The notes: generated by a model not told the origin, from the letters alone. A stretch of DNA of 64,000 nucleotides from DASYQD01 sp036005845 (GCA_036005845.1 DASYQD010000039.1:1-64000), one strand, 5' to 3'. Counted from the stretch's first letter, positions 1-8,464 are shown. Numbers and translations: made by a program.

Positions 1-1475
1 AGGGCGCCGAACTCCTGGTAGCGCGGCCACTGCCCCCAGCCGAGCCAGCGGGTCGGATACCAGGAAGCGTAGAACGCCGTCATCGGCGGGATGGCCGTGA
101 GCTTGTCGCTCATGCTCTTCTCGGGGTCGATCATGGCCCCGGCGACCTCGAGGTGCTTGTCCACGGCCTCGCGGGCCATGAACAGGTGCATGATCTCGCT
201 CGATCCCTCGAAGATCTTGTTGATCCGGTAGTCGCGCATCATCCGCTCGACGCCGATCGGCTGCTCGCCGCGGGCGGCGAGGGAGCTCTCGGTCTCGTAC
301 CCCCGGCCGCCGCGGATCTGCATGGTGTCGTCGACGATCTCCCAGGTGCGGTCGCTGTTCCACTCCTTGGCCGCCGCCGCCTCGAGGCGGATGTCGAAGC
401 TCCCCTGGTCGGCCATCCAGGTGACGACGCGCGCCAGCGATTCCATGGCGTAGGTGTTGGCCGCCATGTCGGCGATCTTGTGGGTGATCGCCTCGTGCCG
501 GCCGACCGGCTTGCCCCACTGCACGCGCTCGCTGCTCCAGCGGCGGCAGATCTGCAGCGCCATCTTCGAGGCGCCGACCGAGCCGTTGGGAATCGACAGC
601 CGGCCGTCGTTGAGGGTGGTGAGCGCGATCTTGAGGCCCTTGCCCTCGCCGCCGATGAGGTTGCCGGCCGGCACCCGCACGTCGGTGAAGCTGATGACCG
701 CGTTGGCGAGCGCCTTGAGACCCATGAAGCGGCAGCGGTACTCGACCTTGACGCCGGCCCACGCCGTCTCGACGACGAAGGCGCTGATCTTCTTCGTCTT
801 CGGGTCGCGCGCCATGACCACGAGCAGCTTCGCCAGCGTGCCGTTCGTGCACCACAGCTTGCGGCCGTTGATGACGTACTCGCTGCCGTCGGCGGTGAGC
901 TCGGCGGTGGTGGTGAGGCGCGCCGGGTCGGAACCGACGTCGATCTCGGTGAGCGCAAAGGCCGAGATCTCGCCCTTGGCGCAACGCGGCAGGTACTTCT
1001 TCTTGAGCTCGGGCGAGCCGAAGAGCTTGAGCGGTTGCGGCACGCCGATCGACTGGTGGGCGGAGAGCAGAGCCGAGACGTTGCCGTCCCAGCTGCCGAG
1101 CAGCTCCATCACCTTCTGGTACTCGGCGTTGGTGAAGCCGAGGCCGCCGTACTCCTTGGGGATCTTCATCCCGAAGGCGCCGAGCTTGGCGAGCGCATCG
1201 AGGAGGGCGGGCGGGTACTCGCCGGAAGCGTCGATCTCGACCGGCTTGCCGTCCGTGCGCAGCAGCTCCTGCAGCGAGTCGAAGAAAGCCTGGAACTCGG
1301 GACGCGGCGGATCGGGCAGCGGGTACGGGTGGACGAGGTCGAGCCGGAAGTTGCCGAGGAACATCTCGCGCATGAAGCTCGGGCGGGTCCACTCCTTCTC
1401 GCGCGCGGCCTCGGCGACCTGCATCGCCTCGCGCTCGCTGATGTGCACTTTCCCGGCAGCCGGCGTCTCGCTCAT
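1..1475 (-). CDS. Acyl-CoA dehydrogenase (C-terminus beyond window)
   Basis: FAD-dependent acyl-CoA dehydrogenase, which would introduce the alpha-beta double bond into an acyl-CoA thioester (fatty-acid or related catabolism). About 491 residues are visible from the ATG at 1475 and no stop is reached, so the gene runs off the left edge. Visible landmarks are the family's ALTEIDVGSDP-like segment (usually ALTEPxAGSD), a WCTNG segment, the LNDGRLSIP segment and the C-terminal MRDYRINKIFEGSSEI motif. An extended N-terminus of about 90 residues precedes the usual domain, as in the longer ACADs. A GAGGGGG ribosome site precedes the ATG. Divergent from aroC. Substrate cannot be told from sequence. 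Confidence 0.93.
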   Translation of the reverse strand, partial: MSETPAAGKVHISEREAMQVAEAAREKEWTRPSFMREMFLGNFRLDLVHPYPLPDPPRPEFQAFFDSLQELLRTDGKPVEIDASGEYPPALLDALAKLGAFGMKIPKEYGGLGFTNAEYQKVMELLGSWDGNVSALLSAHQSIGVPQPLKLFGSPELKKKYLPRCAKGEISAFALTEIDVGSDPARLTTTAELTADGSEYVINGRKLWCTNGTLAKLLVVMARDPKTKKISAFVVETAWAGVKVEYRCRFMGLKALANAVISFTDVRVPAGNLIGGEGKGLKIALTTLNDGRLSIPNGSVGASKMALQICRRWSSERVQWGKPVGRHEAITHKIADMAANTYAMESLARVVTWMADQGSFDIRLEAAAAKEWNSDRTWEIVDDTMQIRGGRGYETESSLAARGEQPIGVERMMRDYRINKIFEGSSEIMHLFMAREAVDKHLEVAGAMIDPEKSMSDKLTAIPPMTAFYASWYPTRWLGWGQWPRYQEFGA

Positions 1476-1515
1476 GGCGTCCCCCTCGTCGTTCGCGAGC
1501 GAGCGTAGCACTTTC

Positions 1516-1530
1516 TGCCGCAGTGCGGCA
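1516..1530. promoter_or_regulatory. Perfect 15-bp palindrome between ACAD and aroC
   Basis: TGCCGCA-G-TGCGGCA is a perfect 7+1+7 inverted repeat in the divergent intergenic region. It overlaps the position where the -35 of the acyl-CoA dehydrogenase promoter would lie: a TACGCT hexamer is at 1502-1507 on the minus strand, 17 bp away. An operator for a dimeric repressor is the simplest reading; no regulator gene is adjacent. Confidence 0.4.
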
Positions 1531-1587
1531 ATGACCTTGAGTGCCCGCCCGAAGCACCATCGGTGCCAGTCGTTCGAGACCTCGCGA

Positions 1588-1600
1588 TACGCTGCGCGCC
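1588..1600 (+). promoter_or_regulatory. -10-like TACGCT just before aroC start
   Basis: TACGCT (1588-1593) ends 7 nt before the GTG of aroC, and no Shine-Dalgarno sequence lies between them. With transcription starting about 7 nt after the hexamer the mRNA would begin at the start codon. The same arrangement recurs before at least seven other genes in the window. Confidence 0.4.
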
Positions 1601-2830
1601 GTGCGACGCTTGCTGCTCACCACCGCCGGCGAGAGCCACGGCCCAGGGCTCACCGCCATCCTGCGCGGCCTGCCTGCCGGGCTGCGCGTCGATTTCGAGC
1701 TGATCGCGCGCGACCTGCGGCGGCGCCAGCACGGCCATGGCCGCGGGCGGCGCATGCAGATCGAGCAGGACGCCGCCGAGGTGCGTGGTGGCGTGCGCGG
1801 CGGCGAGACGCTCGGTTCCCCCGTCGCGTTGTGGATCGCCAACCGCGACTACGCCAACTGGGAGAAGGTGATGGGCGCGGAGGCGGTCGATCCGCGCGCC
1901 GCCGAGCAGCGCCGCCTCAAGGCGCCACGGCCGGGGCACGTCGACCTCGCGGGCGGCATCAAGTACGACCGCCGCGACCTGCGCGACGTGCTGGAGCGCG
2001 CCTCCGCCCGCGAGACGGCCGCGCGCGTCGCGGCGGGCGCCTTTGCCAAGATGCTGCTGCGCGAGGTGGGCGTCGAGGTCAAAAGCGGCGTGCGCTCGCT
2101 CGGGCCGATCGGCACCGGCCGGCCGGCGCCGTCGTGGGACGACCTGCTGCGCGTCGACGACGAGTCGCCGCTGCGCGCCATCGACCGCGAGCTCGAAGCC
2201 GAGATGGTGGCGCTCGTCGACCAGGCGAAGGAGGCAGGCGACACGCTGGGAGGCGCGGTGACCATCATCGCGCGCGGCGTGCCGGCGGGGCTGGGCTCGC
2301 ACGTGCACTGGGACGACAAGCTCGACGGCCGCTTGTGCGCGGCGCTTGCCTCCGTCCCCGCCGTCAAGGCGGTCGAGATCGGCAACGCGTTGCAGGCGAG
2401 CGGCGGCTTCGGCAGCGCGGCGCACGATCCCATAGAGCGCGACGACACTGCCGGCGAGGACGCGAGCAAGAGCGCTCGCTTGCCGTGGCGCCGCCCCAGC
2501 AACCACGCCGGCGGCCTCGAAGGCGGCATCACCAACGGCGAGGACGTCGTGCTCACCGCTTACATGAAGCCGATCTCGACCCTGCGCCAGGCCATCGGCA
2601 GCGTCGACCTCGACACCTTGGAGCCCCACCGCGCCCAGTACGAGCGCAGCGACGTCACCGCGCTCCCCGCCTGCGGCATCGTCGGCGAGGCGATGGTGGC
2701 GCTGGTGCTCGCCGACGCGCTGCTCGAGAAGCTGGGCGGCGACTCGATGGCAGAGCTGCGCGCCCACTTTGCCGCCACCGTGTCGCTGCAGCGAAAGTGG
2801 CCCGGCCCCGCCGGCCATTCGGTAGAATGA
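1601..2830 (+). CDS. aroC: Chorismate synthase
   Basis: Last enzyme of the shikimate pathway, converting 5-enolpyruvylshikimate-3-phosphate to chorismate with reduced FMN; cytoplasmic. It is 409 residues from the GTG at 1601. That start is preferred over an ATG at 1541 because the family begins with the short strand plus TAGESHG motif, seen here at about residues 7-13. Also visible are the HGHGRGRRM segment (FMN/phosphate binding), the ERASARETAARVAAGA signature and the C-terminal ERSDVTALPACG signature. Length is slightly above the usual 350-400. It is followed by an unrelated response-regulator gene, whose -10-like TAGAAT (2823-2828) overlaps the aroC stop. Confidence 0.96.
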   Translation: MRRLLLTTAGESHGPGLTAILRGLPAGLRVDFELIARDLRRRQHGHGRGRRMQIEQDAAEVRGGVRGGETLGSPVALWIANRDYANWEKVMGAEAVDPRAAEQRRLKAPRPGHVDLAGGIKYDRRDLRDVLERASARETAARVAAGAFAKMLLREVGVEVKSGVRSLGPIGTGRPAPSWDDLLRVDDESPLRAIDRELEAEMVALVDQAKEAGDTLGGAVTIIARGVPAGLGSHVHWDDKLDGRLCAALASVPAVKAVEIGNALQASGGFGSAAHDPIERDDTAGEDASKSARLPWRRPSNHAGGLEGGITNGEDVVLTAYMKPISTLRQAIGSVDLDTLEPHRAQYERSDVTALPACGIVGEAMVALVLADALLEKLGGDSMAELRAHFAATVSLQRKWPGPAGHSVE

Positions 2831-2876
2831 ACGCGCCGCAAACCGAGGCAGGTCCGGTCGCCGTGGAGGGAAGCCG

Positions 2877-3245
2877 TTGAAGAAGAAGATCCTGGTGGTC
2901 GAGGACTCCAAGCTCGTGCACAAGATGTACGAGCTGATGCTGCGGCCGCACGAGATCGTGCACTGCTACGACGGGCACGAAGCGCTGCAGAACCTCGGCG
3001 ACCACCCCGACACCGAGCTCATCCTGCTCGACCTCAACATGCCGCGCATGAGCGGCCTCGAGTTCCTCGGCCACATCAAGGCCGACCCGGTGTTCTCGCT
3101 CATCCCGGTGGTGATCGTCAGCACCGAGGGCAAGGAGGAGGACACCCAGCGCGGCCTCGAGGCGGGGGCGGCGGCCTATATCACCAAGCCGTTCCAGCGC
3201 GAGGACATCGTCGAGGTGATCACCAGGTTGACGAAGACCGCTTGA
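2877..3245 (+). CDS. Single-domain CheY-like response regulator
   Basis: Stand-alone receiver domain of 122 residues with no output domain. The acidic pocket (VVEDSK near residues 7-12), the phospho-acceptor aspartate in LLDLNMPRMSG, the conserved Ser/Thr in VIVSTEG and the lysine of ITKPFQ are all present, so it should be phosphorylatable. The start is a TTG at 2877 with a good GGAGGG site about 6 nt upstream. The cluster downstream (6.6-14.6 kb) lacks its own cheY, so this protein is a candidate phosphate acceptor for that CheA, although it is about 10 kb from cheA. It lies just upstream of the coiled-coil/GAF gene, which suggests co-transcription. Confidence 0.92.
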   Translation: MKKKILVVEDSKLVHKMYELMLRPHEIVHCYDGHEALQNLGDHPDTELILLDLNMPRMSGLEFLGHIKADPVFSLIPVVIVSTEGKEEDTQRGLEAGAAAYITKPFQREDIVEVITRLTKTA

Positions 3246-3268
3246 AGAGGCTGACCAAGACCGCGTGA
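3225..3268 (+). repeat. 21-bp imperfect direct repeat duplicating the end of the regulator gene
   Basis: 3225-3245 (last codons and stop of the response regulator) and 3248-3268 match at 18 of 21 positions. Each copy reads as RLTKTA followed by TGA. The second copy lies outside any gene, so the regulator 3' end looks tandemly duplicated. Confidence 0.6.
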
Positions 3269-3301
3269 GTTTGACGCGTATCGTGTGAGGGCACCACCCG
3301 A

Positions 3302-4108
3302 CTGAGCGCCACCCTCTCCAAGCCGCCTCTCGCCGCCGAGCGCGGCGAGGCCTCGCCGCCGAAGCTGGCGGAGGCCAAGCTCGCGGACGCGCTGTCGCAG
3401 CTGCGCTCCGTGCTCGGCGAGGCGCAGCAGCTCGCCGACGTGGTGCAGCAGAAGGTGATGGGCTCGCGCAAGACGCCGGCCGCGGCCGTGCGCGCCGATG
3501 CCGCGCGCATCGAGGAGCTCGAGCGCCTGCTCGAGGCCTCGCAGCGCGATCAGCAGGAGCTCTCCGACCAGCTCGTCGACGCCGAGAACCTCGCCGGCAA
3601 GCTGATGAGCCTCTACGTGGCGACCTACCAGCTCCACGTCAGCCTCGACCCGGTCGAGGTGCAGAACGCCATCGCCGAGATCGCCAAGGACCTGCTCGGC
3701 GCCAGCAGCTTCGCGCTGCTGATCAAGGACGACGTCGAGGGCGGCTGCGAGGTGGCGCTGTCGCAGGGCGTGCGCGAGGGCAGCCGCTTCCAGGGGCAGC
3801 ACTACTTCGGCGGCGACGCGACGGTGGACGCCACGCTTGCCGACGGCATCCTCCGCCTCGAGCACGGGCAGGGCGACACCGAGGCGCTGGCCGCGGTGCC
3901 GCTGCGCGTCGAGGACGCCATCGTCGGCGCCCTCGTCATTCTGCGCCTCCTCGACCACAAGGCGACGCCGCTCTCCGAGGACCGCGACATCCTCGACCTG
4001 CTCGCCGCCCACGCCGCGTCGGCGCTCTTCGCCGCGCGCGTCTATTCGAAGACCGACCGCAAGCTGCGCACGCTGCAGAGCCTCGTCAATCTGATCCGGG
4101 GCGCCTGA
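3302..4108 (+). CDS. Coiled-coil / GAF-like signalling protein
   Basis: Cytoplasmic sensor-like protein of about 268 residues. The N-terminal 90 or so residues are rich in A, E, L and Q and predict a coiled coil. From about residue 105 a GAF-like domain follows (LYVATYQLHVSLDPVEV, then a mixed alpha/beta fold ending LLAAHAASALFAARVYSK). No catalytic output domain is seen, so it probably acts through protein contacts. Start: the frame is open from 3275 and codon use is clearly coding upstream of the first GTG (3410), yet there is no ATG, GTG or TTG there. The CTG at 3302, with GTGAGGG some 10 nt upstream, is the best candidate; GTG 3410 is the conservative alternative. Probably an operon with the response regulator upstream. 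Confidence 0.75.
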   Translation: MSATLSKPPLAAERGEASPPKLAEAKLADALSQLRSVLGEAQQLADVVQQKVMGSRKTPAAAVRADAARIEELERLLEASQRDQQELSDQLVDAENLAGKLMSLYVATYQLHVSLDPVEVQNAIAEIAKDLLGASSFALLIKDDVEGGCEVALSQGVREGSRFQGQHYFGGDATVDATLADGILRLEHGQGDTEALAAVPLRVEDAIVGALVILRLLDHKATPLSEDRDILDLLAAHAASALFAARVYSKTDRKLRTLQSLVNLIRGA

Positions 4109-4186
4109 TCCGTCCAGGATCGGCGCAACTCTCTCGTCGGGGTGACGTACTCACCGTGGCGGCGCGGGCGGTGACGACCCGGCCGT

Positions 4187-4192
4187 TACAAT
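4187..4192 (+). promoter_or_regulatory. -10-like TACAAT upstream of the DUF4388 gene
   Basis: TACAAT lies 48 nt before the TTG start at 4241 in a 132-bp intergenic gap. No convincing -35 is visible 17 bp upstream. A GGAG site at 4232-4235 serves the TTG. Confidence 0.4.
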
Positions 4193-4240
4193 AGCCGCGG
4201 CGCTCGACGCACCAGGCCGCCGCACCCCTACGGAGAATTA

Positions 4241-5851
4241 TTGAGTCTCGCCGGCAAGCTCGAAGACGTCCCCCTCGCCGACGTCATGCAGTTCATCCAC
4301 CTCGGGCGGCGCACCGGGACGCTGTCGCTGCAGCGCGGCGTCGAGCAGGGCGAGATCACCTTCCACCACGGCGCCATTGTCGGCGCCCGCTCCCCCGCCT
4401 CGCGCAAGATCGGCGAGCTGCTGCTCGAGGAGGGAATCCTCGACCGCAGCGGCCTCGAGCGGGCGCTGCGGCTGCAGGAGGAGGAGTCGCCCGACCGCAC
4501 GCTCGGCCAGATCCTGCTCCACCACGGCGACGTGCCGATGGACGCCGTGCGCGACGCCGTGCGCGGCCAGATCGAGAAGACGATCTACGAGCTGGTCACC
4601 TGGGCGCACGGCTCCTTCGTCTTCGAGCTCGATACGCTCAAGCCGGTGGACGACATCGCCGTCTTCCCCGGCGACCTCCTCCCCGACATCGACCTCAACA
4701 CGCAGATGGTGCTGCTCGAGGCGGCGCGCATCTTCGACGAGAGGAACCGCGCCGAGGACGACGACGGCCGCTTGGGGCCCTCCGTCGACCACCGAAACCT
4801 CGAGCGCAGGAGCGCCGCCGAGCTCTTCGCCGCCGAGCGCGCGGGCGCCCTGCGCACCGCTCCCGCACCAGCTCCGCCGCCGGCCGCCGAAGTCACCTCG
4901 ATCCGCCTGCCCGAGGAGACGGCGCCCGCGGAGAGCGAGCCGCCGCAGGCGCCGCCACTCGAGCTCGTCGAGCCGGTCGACCCGGTCCTCGCCGCCCACC
5001 TCGAGGACAGCCTCGCCGAGCTGGGCGTCGAAGTGCGCCGCGTGCCGGCGAGCGAGGCGGGTCAGCACGGACCGGGCGAGCCTTCGCCGGTGGTCGTCTT
5101 CGAGCTGCGCCGCGACGACGACAGCGCTCGCGAGTTGCTGACCATCTGCCGCAGCCGGCCCGGCCTGCCGGTGATCTGCGTCCTCGACGAGGTGACGCTC
5201 ACCGCCAAGGCCTATGAGGCGGGCGCCGCGGCGGCGGTGCCGCGCGACCCCGACGCCGTGCTCGGCTGCTACCAGAGCATCAGCCGCTTTCGCGGCATGA
5301 TCGTGCGCCCCGCGGCCGGCGAGCCTGCCGCGCGCACGGCGTTCGCCAAGCTGCGCCGCGTCGTCTACGACCTGCGCTCGGGGGTCTTCTCGGCGACGGT
5401 GGCGCTCAACCTGATGAACATCATCGCCGAGTCGGTGGAGCGCGCCGTGCTCTTCCTGGTAAAGCGCGAGAGCCTGACCGCCCTCGGCGCCTTCGGCTTC
5501 AACGCCGCCGAGCGCCCGCTCGCCGAGGCGACGCGCGGCCTCCACGTGCCGCTCGAAGAGGGCAGCGCCTTCACCGAAGCGATCCGCGCCGGCCGCGCGC
5601 TCTCGGTGTCGTTCGACGAGGCCGGCATCCCCGATGGGCTGCGCCAGGTGCTGGGGCCACCGCGCACGGGACAGGTGGTGCTCTTCCCGGTGCTCGGTTC
5701 CGACCGCGTCATCCTCCTCATCTACACCGACAACGGCGAGCTCGACCGCCCCATCGAGGAGATCGACATCATCGACCTCGCGGCAGCCGAGGTCGGCATC
5801 GCCTTCGAGAACGAGATGCTGCGCCGGCAGCTCTCGAACAAGCGCGGCTAG
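4241..5851 (+). CDS. DUF4388 (PatA-N-like) signalling protein with pseudo-receiver and GAF-like domains
   Basis: 536 residues. The N-terminus (LAGKLEDVPLADVMQFIHLGRRTGTL) is the DUF4388/PatA N-terminal module common in deltaproteobacterial and acidobacterial signalling proteins. Residues of roughly 60-150 form a helical extension. Residues about 250-360 look like a receiver without the phospho-acceptor motif: a strand reading VVVFELRRDD and a later CVLDEVTL, with no DxxMP. The C-terminal 170 residues resemble a GAF fold. TTG start at 4241 with GGAG 5 nt upstream. It lies next to the response-regulator and GAF genes, so a shared signalling role is likely; no enzymatic function is visible. Its stop overlaps the convergent vapC stop by 4 bp. 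Confidence 0.82.
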   Translation: MSLAGKLEDVPLADVMQFIHLGRRTGTLSLQRGVEQGEITFHHGAIVGARSPASRKIGELLLEEGILDRSGLERALRLQEEESPDRTLGQILLHHGDVPMDAVRDAVRGQIEKTIYELVTWAHGSFVFELDTLKPVDDIAVFPGDLLPDIDLNTQMVLLEAARIFDERNRAEDDDGRLGPSVDHRNLERRSAAELFAAERAGALRTAPAPAPPPAAEVTSIRLPEETAPAESEPPQAPPLELVEPVDPVLAAHLEDSLAELGVEVRRVPASEAGQHGPGEPSPVVVFELRRDDDSARELLTICRSRPGLPVICVLDEVTLTAKAYEAGAAAAVPRDPDAVLGCYQSISRFRGMIVRPAAGEPAARTAFAKLRRVVYDLRSGVFSATVALNLMNIIAESVERAVLFLVKRESLTALGAFGFNAAERPLAEATRGLHVPLEEGSAFTEAIRAGRALSVSFDEAGIPDGLRQVLGPPRTGQVVLFPVLGSDRVILLIYTDNGELDRPIEEIDIIDLAAAEVGIAFENEMLRRQLSNKRG

Positions 5852-6255
5852 GGAAGCAGGTCGAAGGTCATGCGGTGCGCCGGCCGCACGAGCGAGAAGT
5901 GGCGGCGGTCGGTGGTGACGATCGCCGGGAGGCGCAGCCGCTCGGCCATGGCGATCACCGTGCAGTCGACGAAGCCGAGGTCGCGGTAGCGGTCGAGCAG
6001 CGTCTCGCAGCGCTCGACGTCGGCTTGCTGTAAAGGTTCGATCGCCATCTGCCGTGCGGCTAGGGAGCCGATGAAGCTGCGTTCCACCCGATCGCCGAGG
6101 CGGCTGCGCAGCAGATAGGTCACCTCGGGAAGCACGGTCACCGGCACGAGCACGGTCTCGTCGCGCTGCTCCATGAAGTCGCGCATGCGTTCGTGCCAGG
6201 CGTCATCGGCGTCGGCCAGCGCGTAGAGCGGGCCGGTGTCGAAGAGCAGCGGCAT
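5848..6255 (-). CDS. vapC: PIN-domain ribonuclease toxin (VapC-like)
   Basis: 135-residue PIN domain. The metal-binding acidic residues are visible: D6 in LFDTGPLYAL, a glutamate in the PEVTYLL helix, D97 in GFVDCTVIA and a later aspartate in TTDRRHF. Members of this family cleave RNA (often tRNA or rRNA) and are held inactive by the partner antitoxin. The ATG overlaps the antitoxin stop by one base (TGATG), the usual toxin-antitoxin arrangement. This is one of two such modules in the window, the other being at 48.2-48.8 kb with an AbrB-type antitoxin. Confidence 0.9.
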   Translation of the reverse strand: MPLLFDTGPLYALADADDAWHERMRDFMEQRDETVLVPVTVLPEVTYLLRSRLGDRVERSFIGSLAARQMAIEPLQQADVERCETLLDRYRDLGFVDCTVIAMAERLRLPAIVTTDRRHFSLVRPAHRMTFDLLP

Positions 6256-6548
6256 CAGCGCTTCGATCGCGAAGTCCGCTGGCGCGGCGCGCGCGAGGCC
6301 GGCTTCACCGGACCGTGAGGCCCGAGCTCGTCCCAGAGCAGCTCCTCGTGGCGTTCGGCGACGTCCGCGCGTCCGCTGCGGCCGGCGCCGATGAAGCTCA
6401 GCTCGCGCACCTCGCTGCCCGCTTGGTGGACGATGTAGTCGGCGATCGCCTCGCGCACCAACGAGGCCACCGGCTCGCCCTTGCGCGCCGCCAGCGCCTT
6501 GAGGTCGCGGTCGGCGCCTTCGTCGAGGAAGATGGTCGTACGTTTCAT
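6255..6548 (-). CDS. vapB: Ribbon-helix-helix antitoxin (CopG/VapB-like)
   Basis: 97 residues. The N-terminus MKRTTIFLDEGADRDLKAL followed by a VASLVREAIADYI helix is a ribbon-helix-helix DNA-binding fold, which would dimerise, bind its own promoter and neutralise the VapC encoded immediately downstream. The C-terminal tail (SGRADVAERHEELLW, then a basic run) is the likely toxin-binding part. Starts at ATG 6548, only 33 bp after the cheB stop. Confidence 0.88.
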   Translation of the reverse strand: MKRTTIFLDEGADRDLKALAARKGEPVASLVREAIADYIVHQAGSEVRELSFIGAGRSGRADVAERHEELLWDELGPHGPVKPASRAPRQRTSRSKR

Positions 6549-6585
6549 GTGACGTATGATGTCATATACAGTTGGTGTCGGTCAA
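6549..6585 (-). promoter_or_regulatory. Probable vapBC promoter/operator
   Basis: Read on the minus strand, TTGACC (6580-6585, overlapping the cheB stop codon) is followed about 17-18 bp later by an A/T-rich ACATCAT stretch. An imperfect inverted repeat with TGAC/GTCA ends covers the region just before the vapB ATG. This AT-rich patch stands out from its GC-rich surroundings and fits an autoregulated antitoxin operator. Confidence 0.45.
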
Positions 6586-7625
6586 GTGGCGGACGCCGGC
6601 CGGCTCTCGGCGAGCACTTCGCGCAGCCGTGGCCCGATGCGTCCCAGGGGCAGCACCTCGCGGGCGGCCTGCAGGCTCACCGCGGCTCCGGGCATGCCAT
6701 AGACGACCGACGTGGCCTCGTCCTGCGCCACGGTGAAGGCGCCGCGCTCGGCGAGCTGGCGCATGCCTTCGGCGCCGTCGCGTCCCATGCCGGTGAGCAG
6801 TGCCGCCGCCGCGCGCGGCGCGCCCGGCAGCGCCGAGAGGAACAGCTCGTCGACCGCCGGCCGGTGGGCGAGCCCTTCCGGCTTGAGCGTCAGGCTGCAG
6901 GCGGCCCGCTCGCCGTCGCGCAGGATGCGCAGATGACGGCCGGCGGGCGCGATGTAGACGCGCCCGGGCTCGAGCGGCATGCCGTCGTCGGCCTCGCGCA
7001 CCTCTAACGGCAGGTGAGAATTGAGCCGGTCGGCGAAGGCGCGGGTGAAGCCCTGCGGCATGTGCTGCACCACCAGTACCGGCACCGGACACTCGGCGCC
7101 GAGGTCCTGCAGCACCTGCTCGATCGCGGGCGGCCCGCCGGTCGAGGCGCCGATCATCAGCACGTCGTAGCCGCCGACCGGCTCGGGCACCGGCGGCGCC
7201 AGCACGCCGCCGCCGTGGCGAGAGACGTCCGACCAGGCAACGGCGAGCACCTTGTCCACCAGCACCTCGCGCAGCGCCGAGAAGTCGAGCAGCGAGTACT
7301 CCTGCTTGTCGATGAAGTCGGCGGCGCCGCGGTGGAGCGCCTCAATCGTCTGCGGCGCGCCGCGGCCGGCGTGCGTGGAGAGGATGATCACCGGCGTCGG
7401 CCGCAGCGCCATCACGCGGTCGAGCGTCACCAGGCCGCCGATGCCGGGCATCGAGAGGTCGAGGGTGATGACGTCCGGCGCCCAGCGCTCGAGGTTGGCC
7501 AGCATCTCCTCGCCCGAGGTCGCCGTCCCCACCACCTCGATGCGCTGGTCGCCGCCGAGCATCTTCTCGATGGCCTTGCGCACGAACGTGGAATCGTCGA
7601 CGACGGCGAGGCGGATCAGTCTCAA
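6582..7625 (-). CDS. cheB: CheB protein-glutamate methylesterase
   Basis: 347 residues. An N-terminal receiver domain (VVDDSTFVRKA, phospho-acceptor in TLDLSMPGIGG, ILSTHAG) is followed by the C-terminal methylesterase/deamidase domain from about residue 155. The catalytic serine is in GASTGGPPAI, the histidine in VVQHMPQG and the aspartate in TGMGRDGAEG. It would demethylate receptor glutamates in feedback adaptation. The start is TTG 7625, overlapping the cheR stop (TTGA); the receiver begins within ten residues of it. Last gene of the minus-strand chemosensory operon. The domain order is the usual one for CheB, and all key residues are present. Confidence 0.95.
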   Translation of the reverse strand: MRLIRLAVVDDSTFVRKAIEKMLGGDQRIEVVGTATSGEEMLANLERWAPDVITLDLSMPGIGGLVTLDRVMALRPTPVIILSTHAGRGAPQTIEALHRGAADFIDKQEYSLLDFSALREVLVDKVLAVAWSDVSRHGGGVLAPPVPEPVGGYDVLMIGASTGGPPAIEQVLQDLGAECPVPVLVVQHMPQGFTRAFADRLNSHLPLEVREADDGMPLEPGRVYIAPAGRHLRILRDGERAACSLTLKPEGLAHRPAVDELFLSALPGAPRAAAALLTGMGRDGAEGMRQLAERGAFTVAQDEATSVVYGMPGAAVSLQAAREVLPLGRIGPRLREVLAESRPASAT

Positions 7626-8461
7626 TCGCGCAGCTTTCGATAGGCGATGCAGCGCTCCAGACGCACGGTCTCGAAGCGGTCGCTGCGGCCGATCAGCGAT
7701 TCCGAGTGGCCGAGGAAGAGCAGCCCGCCCAGCCGCAGCGCCCTGGCGAAGTTCGCCACGGCGTGCTGGAAGGCGCCCTCCGAGAAGTAGATCAACACGT
7801 TGCGGCAGAAGATGGCGTCGTAGGCCTGCGGCTTGCGGAAGGAGTCGAGGTCGAGGATGTTGCCGTAGGCGAACCCGACGCCCTCGCGGTTGGCGCGCCG
7901 CAGCTGCCAGCGGTCGGCGGCGAAGCCGCTGAAGTACTGCGCCCGCTGCGCCTCGCTGGTCGAGCGCAGCGAGCCGACGCCGTAGATTGCCTCGCGCGCC
8001 ATCTTCAAGCGGTCGACGTCGATGTCGAAGGCGTCGATCGCCCAGCGGCCGCCGACGAGGCCCGCCTGACGGGCGTAGATGTTGAGCGTGTAGGGCTCCT
8101 CGCCAGAAGAGCAGCCGGCGCAGAGCATGCGCAGCTCGCCGCTCCACCCCGCCTGGCGCAGCTCGCCCAGCCCTTCGGCGAAGAGCCCCTCGAACTGGTA
8201 GACCTCGCGGAAGAAGTAGGTCTCGTTGTTGGTGATCAGCCGCGCCAGGTGCTCGAGCTCGCTGTCGAGGTCGACCTGCAGCAGCAGGTAGTAGTCGATG
8301 AAGCGCCGCAGGTGCAGGCTCTGCAGGCGCGGCCGCAGCCGCGACTCGAGGAACTCCTTCTTCGCCGGCGCGAAGGAGAGGCCGAACTGCCGCTCGATGA
8401 CCTCGTTGAGCAGCAGGTGCTCCTCGGGCGTCATCGCCACGGGTCCGTGCGTCATCGCCAC
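7622..8461 (-). CDS. cheR: CheR chemoreceptor methyltransferase
   Basis: 279 residues. It should transfer methyl groups from S-adenosylmethionine to glutamates on the MCP. The N-terminal helical domain (to about residue 80) carries the usual TNNETYFFRE motif at its end. The C-terminal Rossmann domain has the SAM loop CAGCSSGEEPYTL and the FCRNVLIYF segment. Overlaps cheB by 3 nt and starts 3 bp after the HEAT-protein stop, so these genes are translationally linked. No TPR or pentapeptide tether extension is present. Confidence 0.95.
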   Translation of the reverse strand: MAMTHGPVAMTPEEHLLLNEVIERQFGLSFAPAKKEFLESRLRPRLQSLHLRRFIDYYLLLQVDLDSELEHLARLITNNETYFFREVYQFEGLFAEGLGELRQAGWSGELRMLCAGCSSGEEPYTLNIYARQAGLVGGRWAIDAFDIDVDRLKMAREAIYGVGSLRSTSEAQRAQYFSGFAADRWQLRRANREGVGFAYGNILDLDSFRKPQAYDAIFCRNVLIYFSEGAFQHAVANFARALRLGGLLFLGHSESLIGRSDRFETVRLERCIAYRKLRD

Positions 8462-8464
8462 TCG

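Noticed and set aside
153..1508. Long plus-strand reading frame opposite the acyl-CoA dehydrogenase
   Set aside because: It is the antisense of a clearly conserved gene; its translation is low-complexity His/Arg/Ala/Glu, typical of shadows in very GC-rich DNA.
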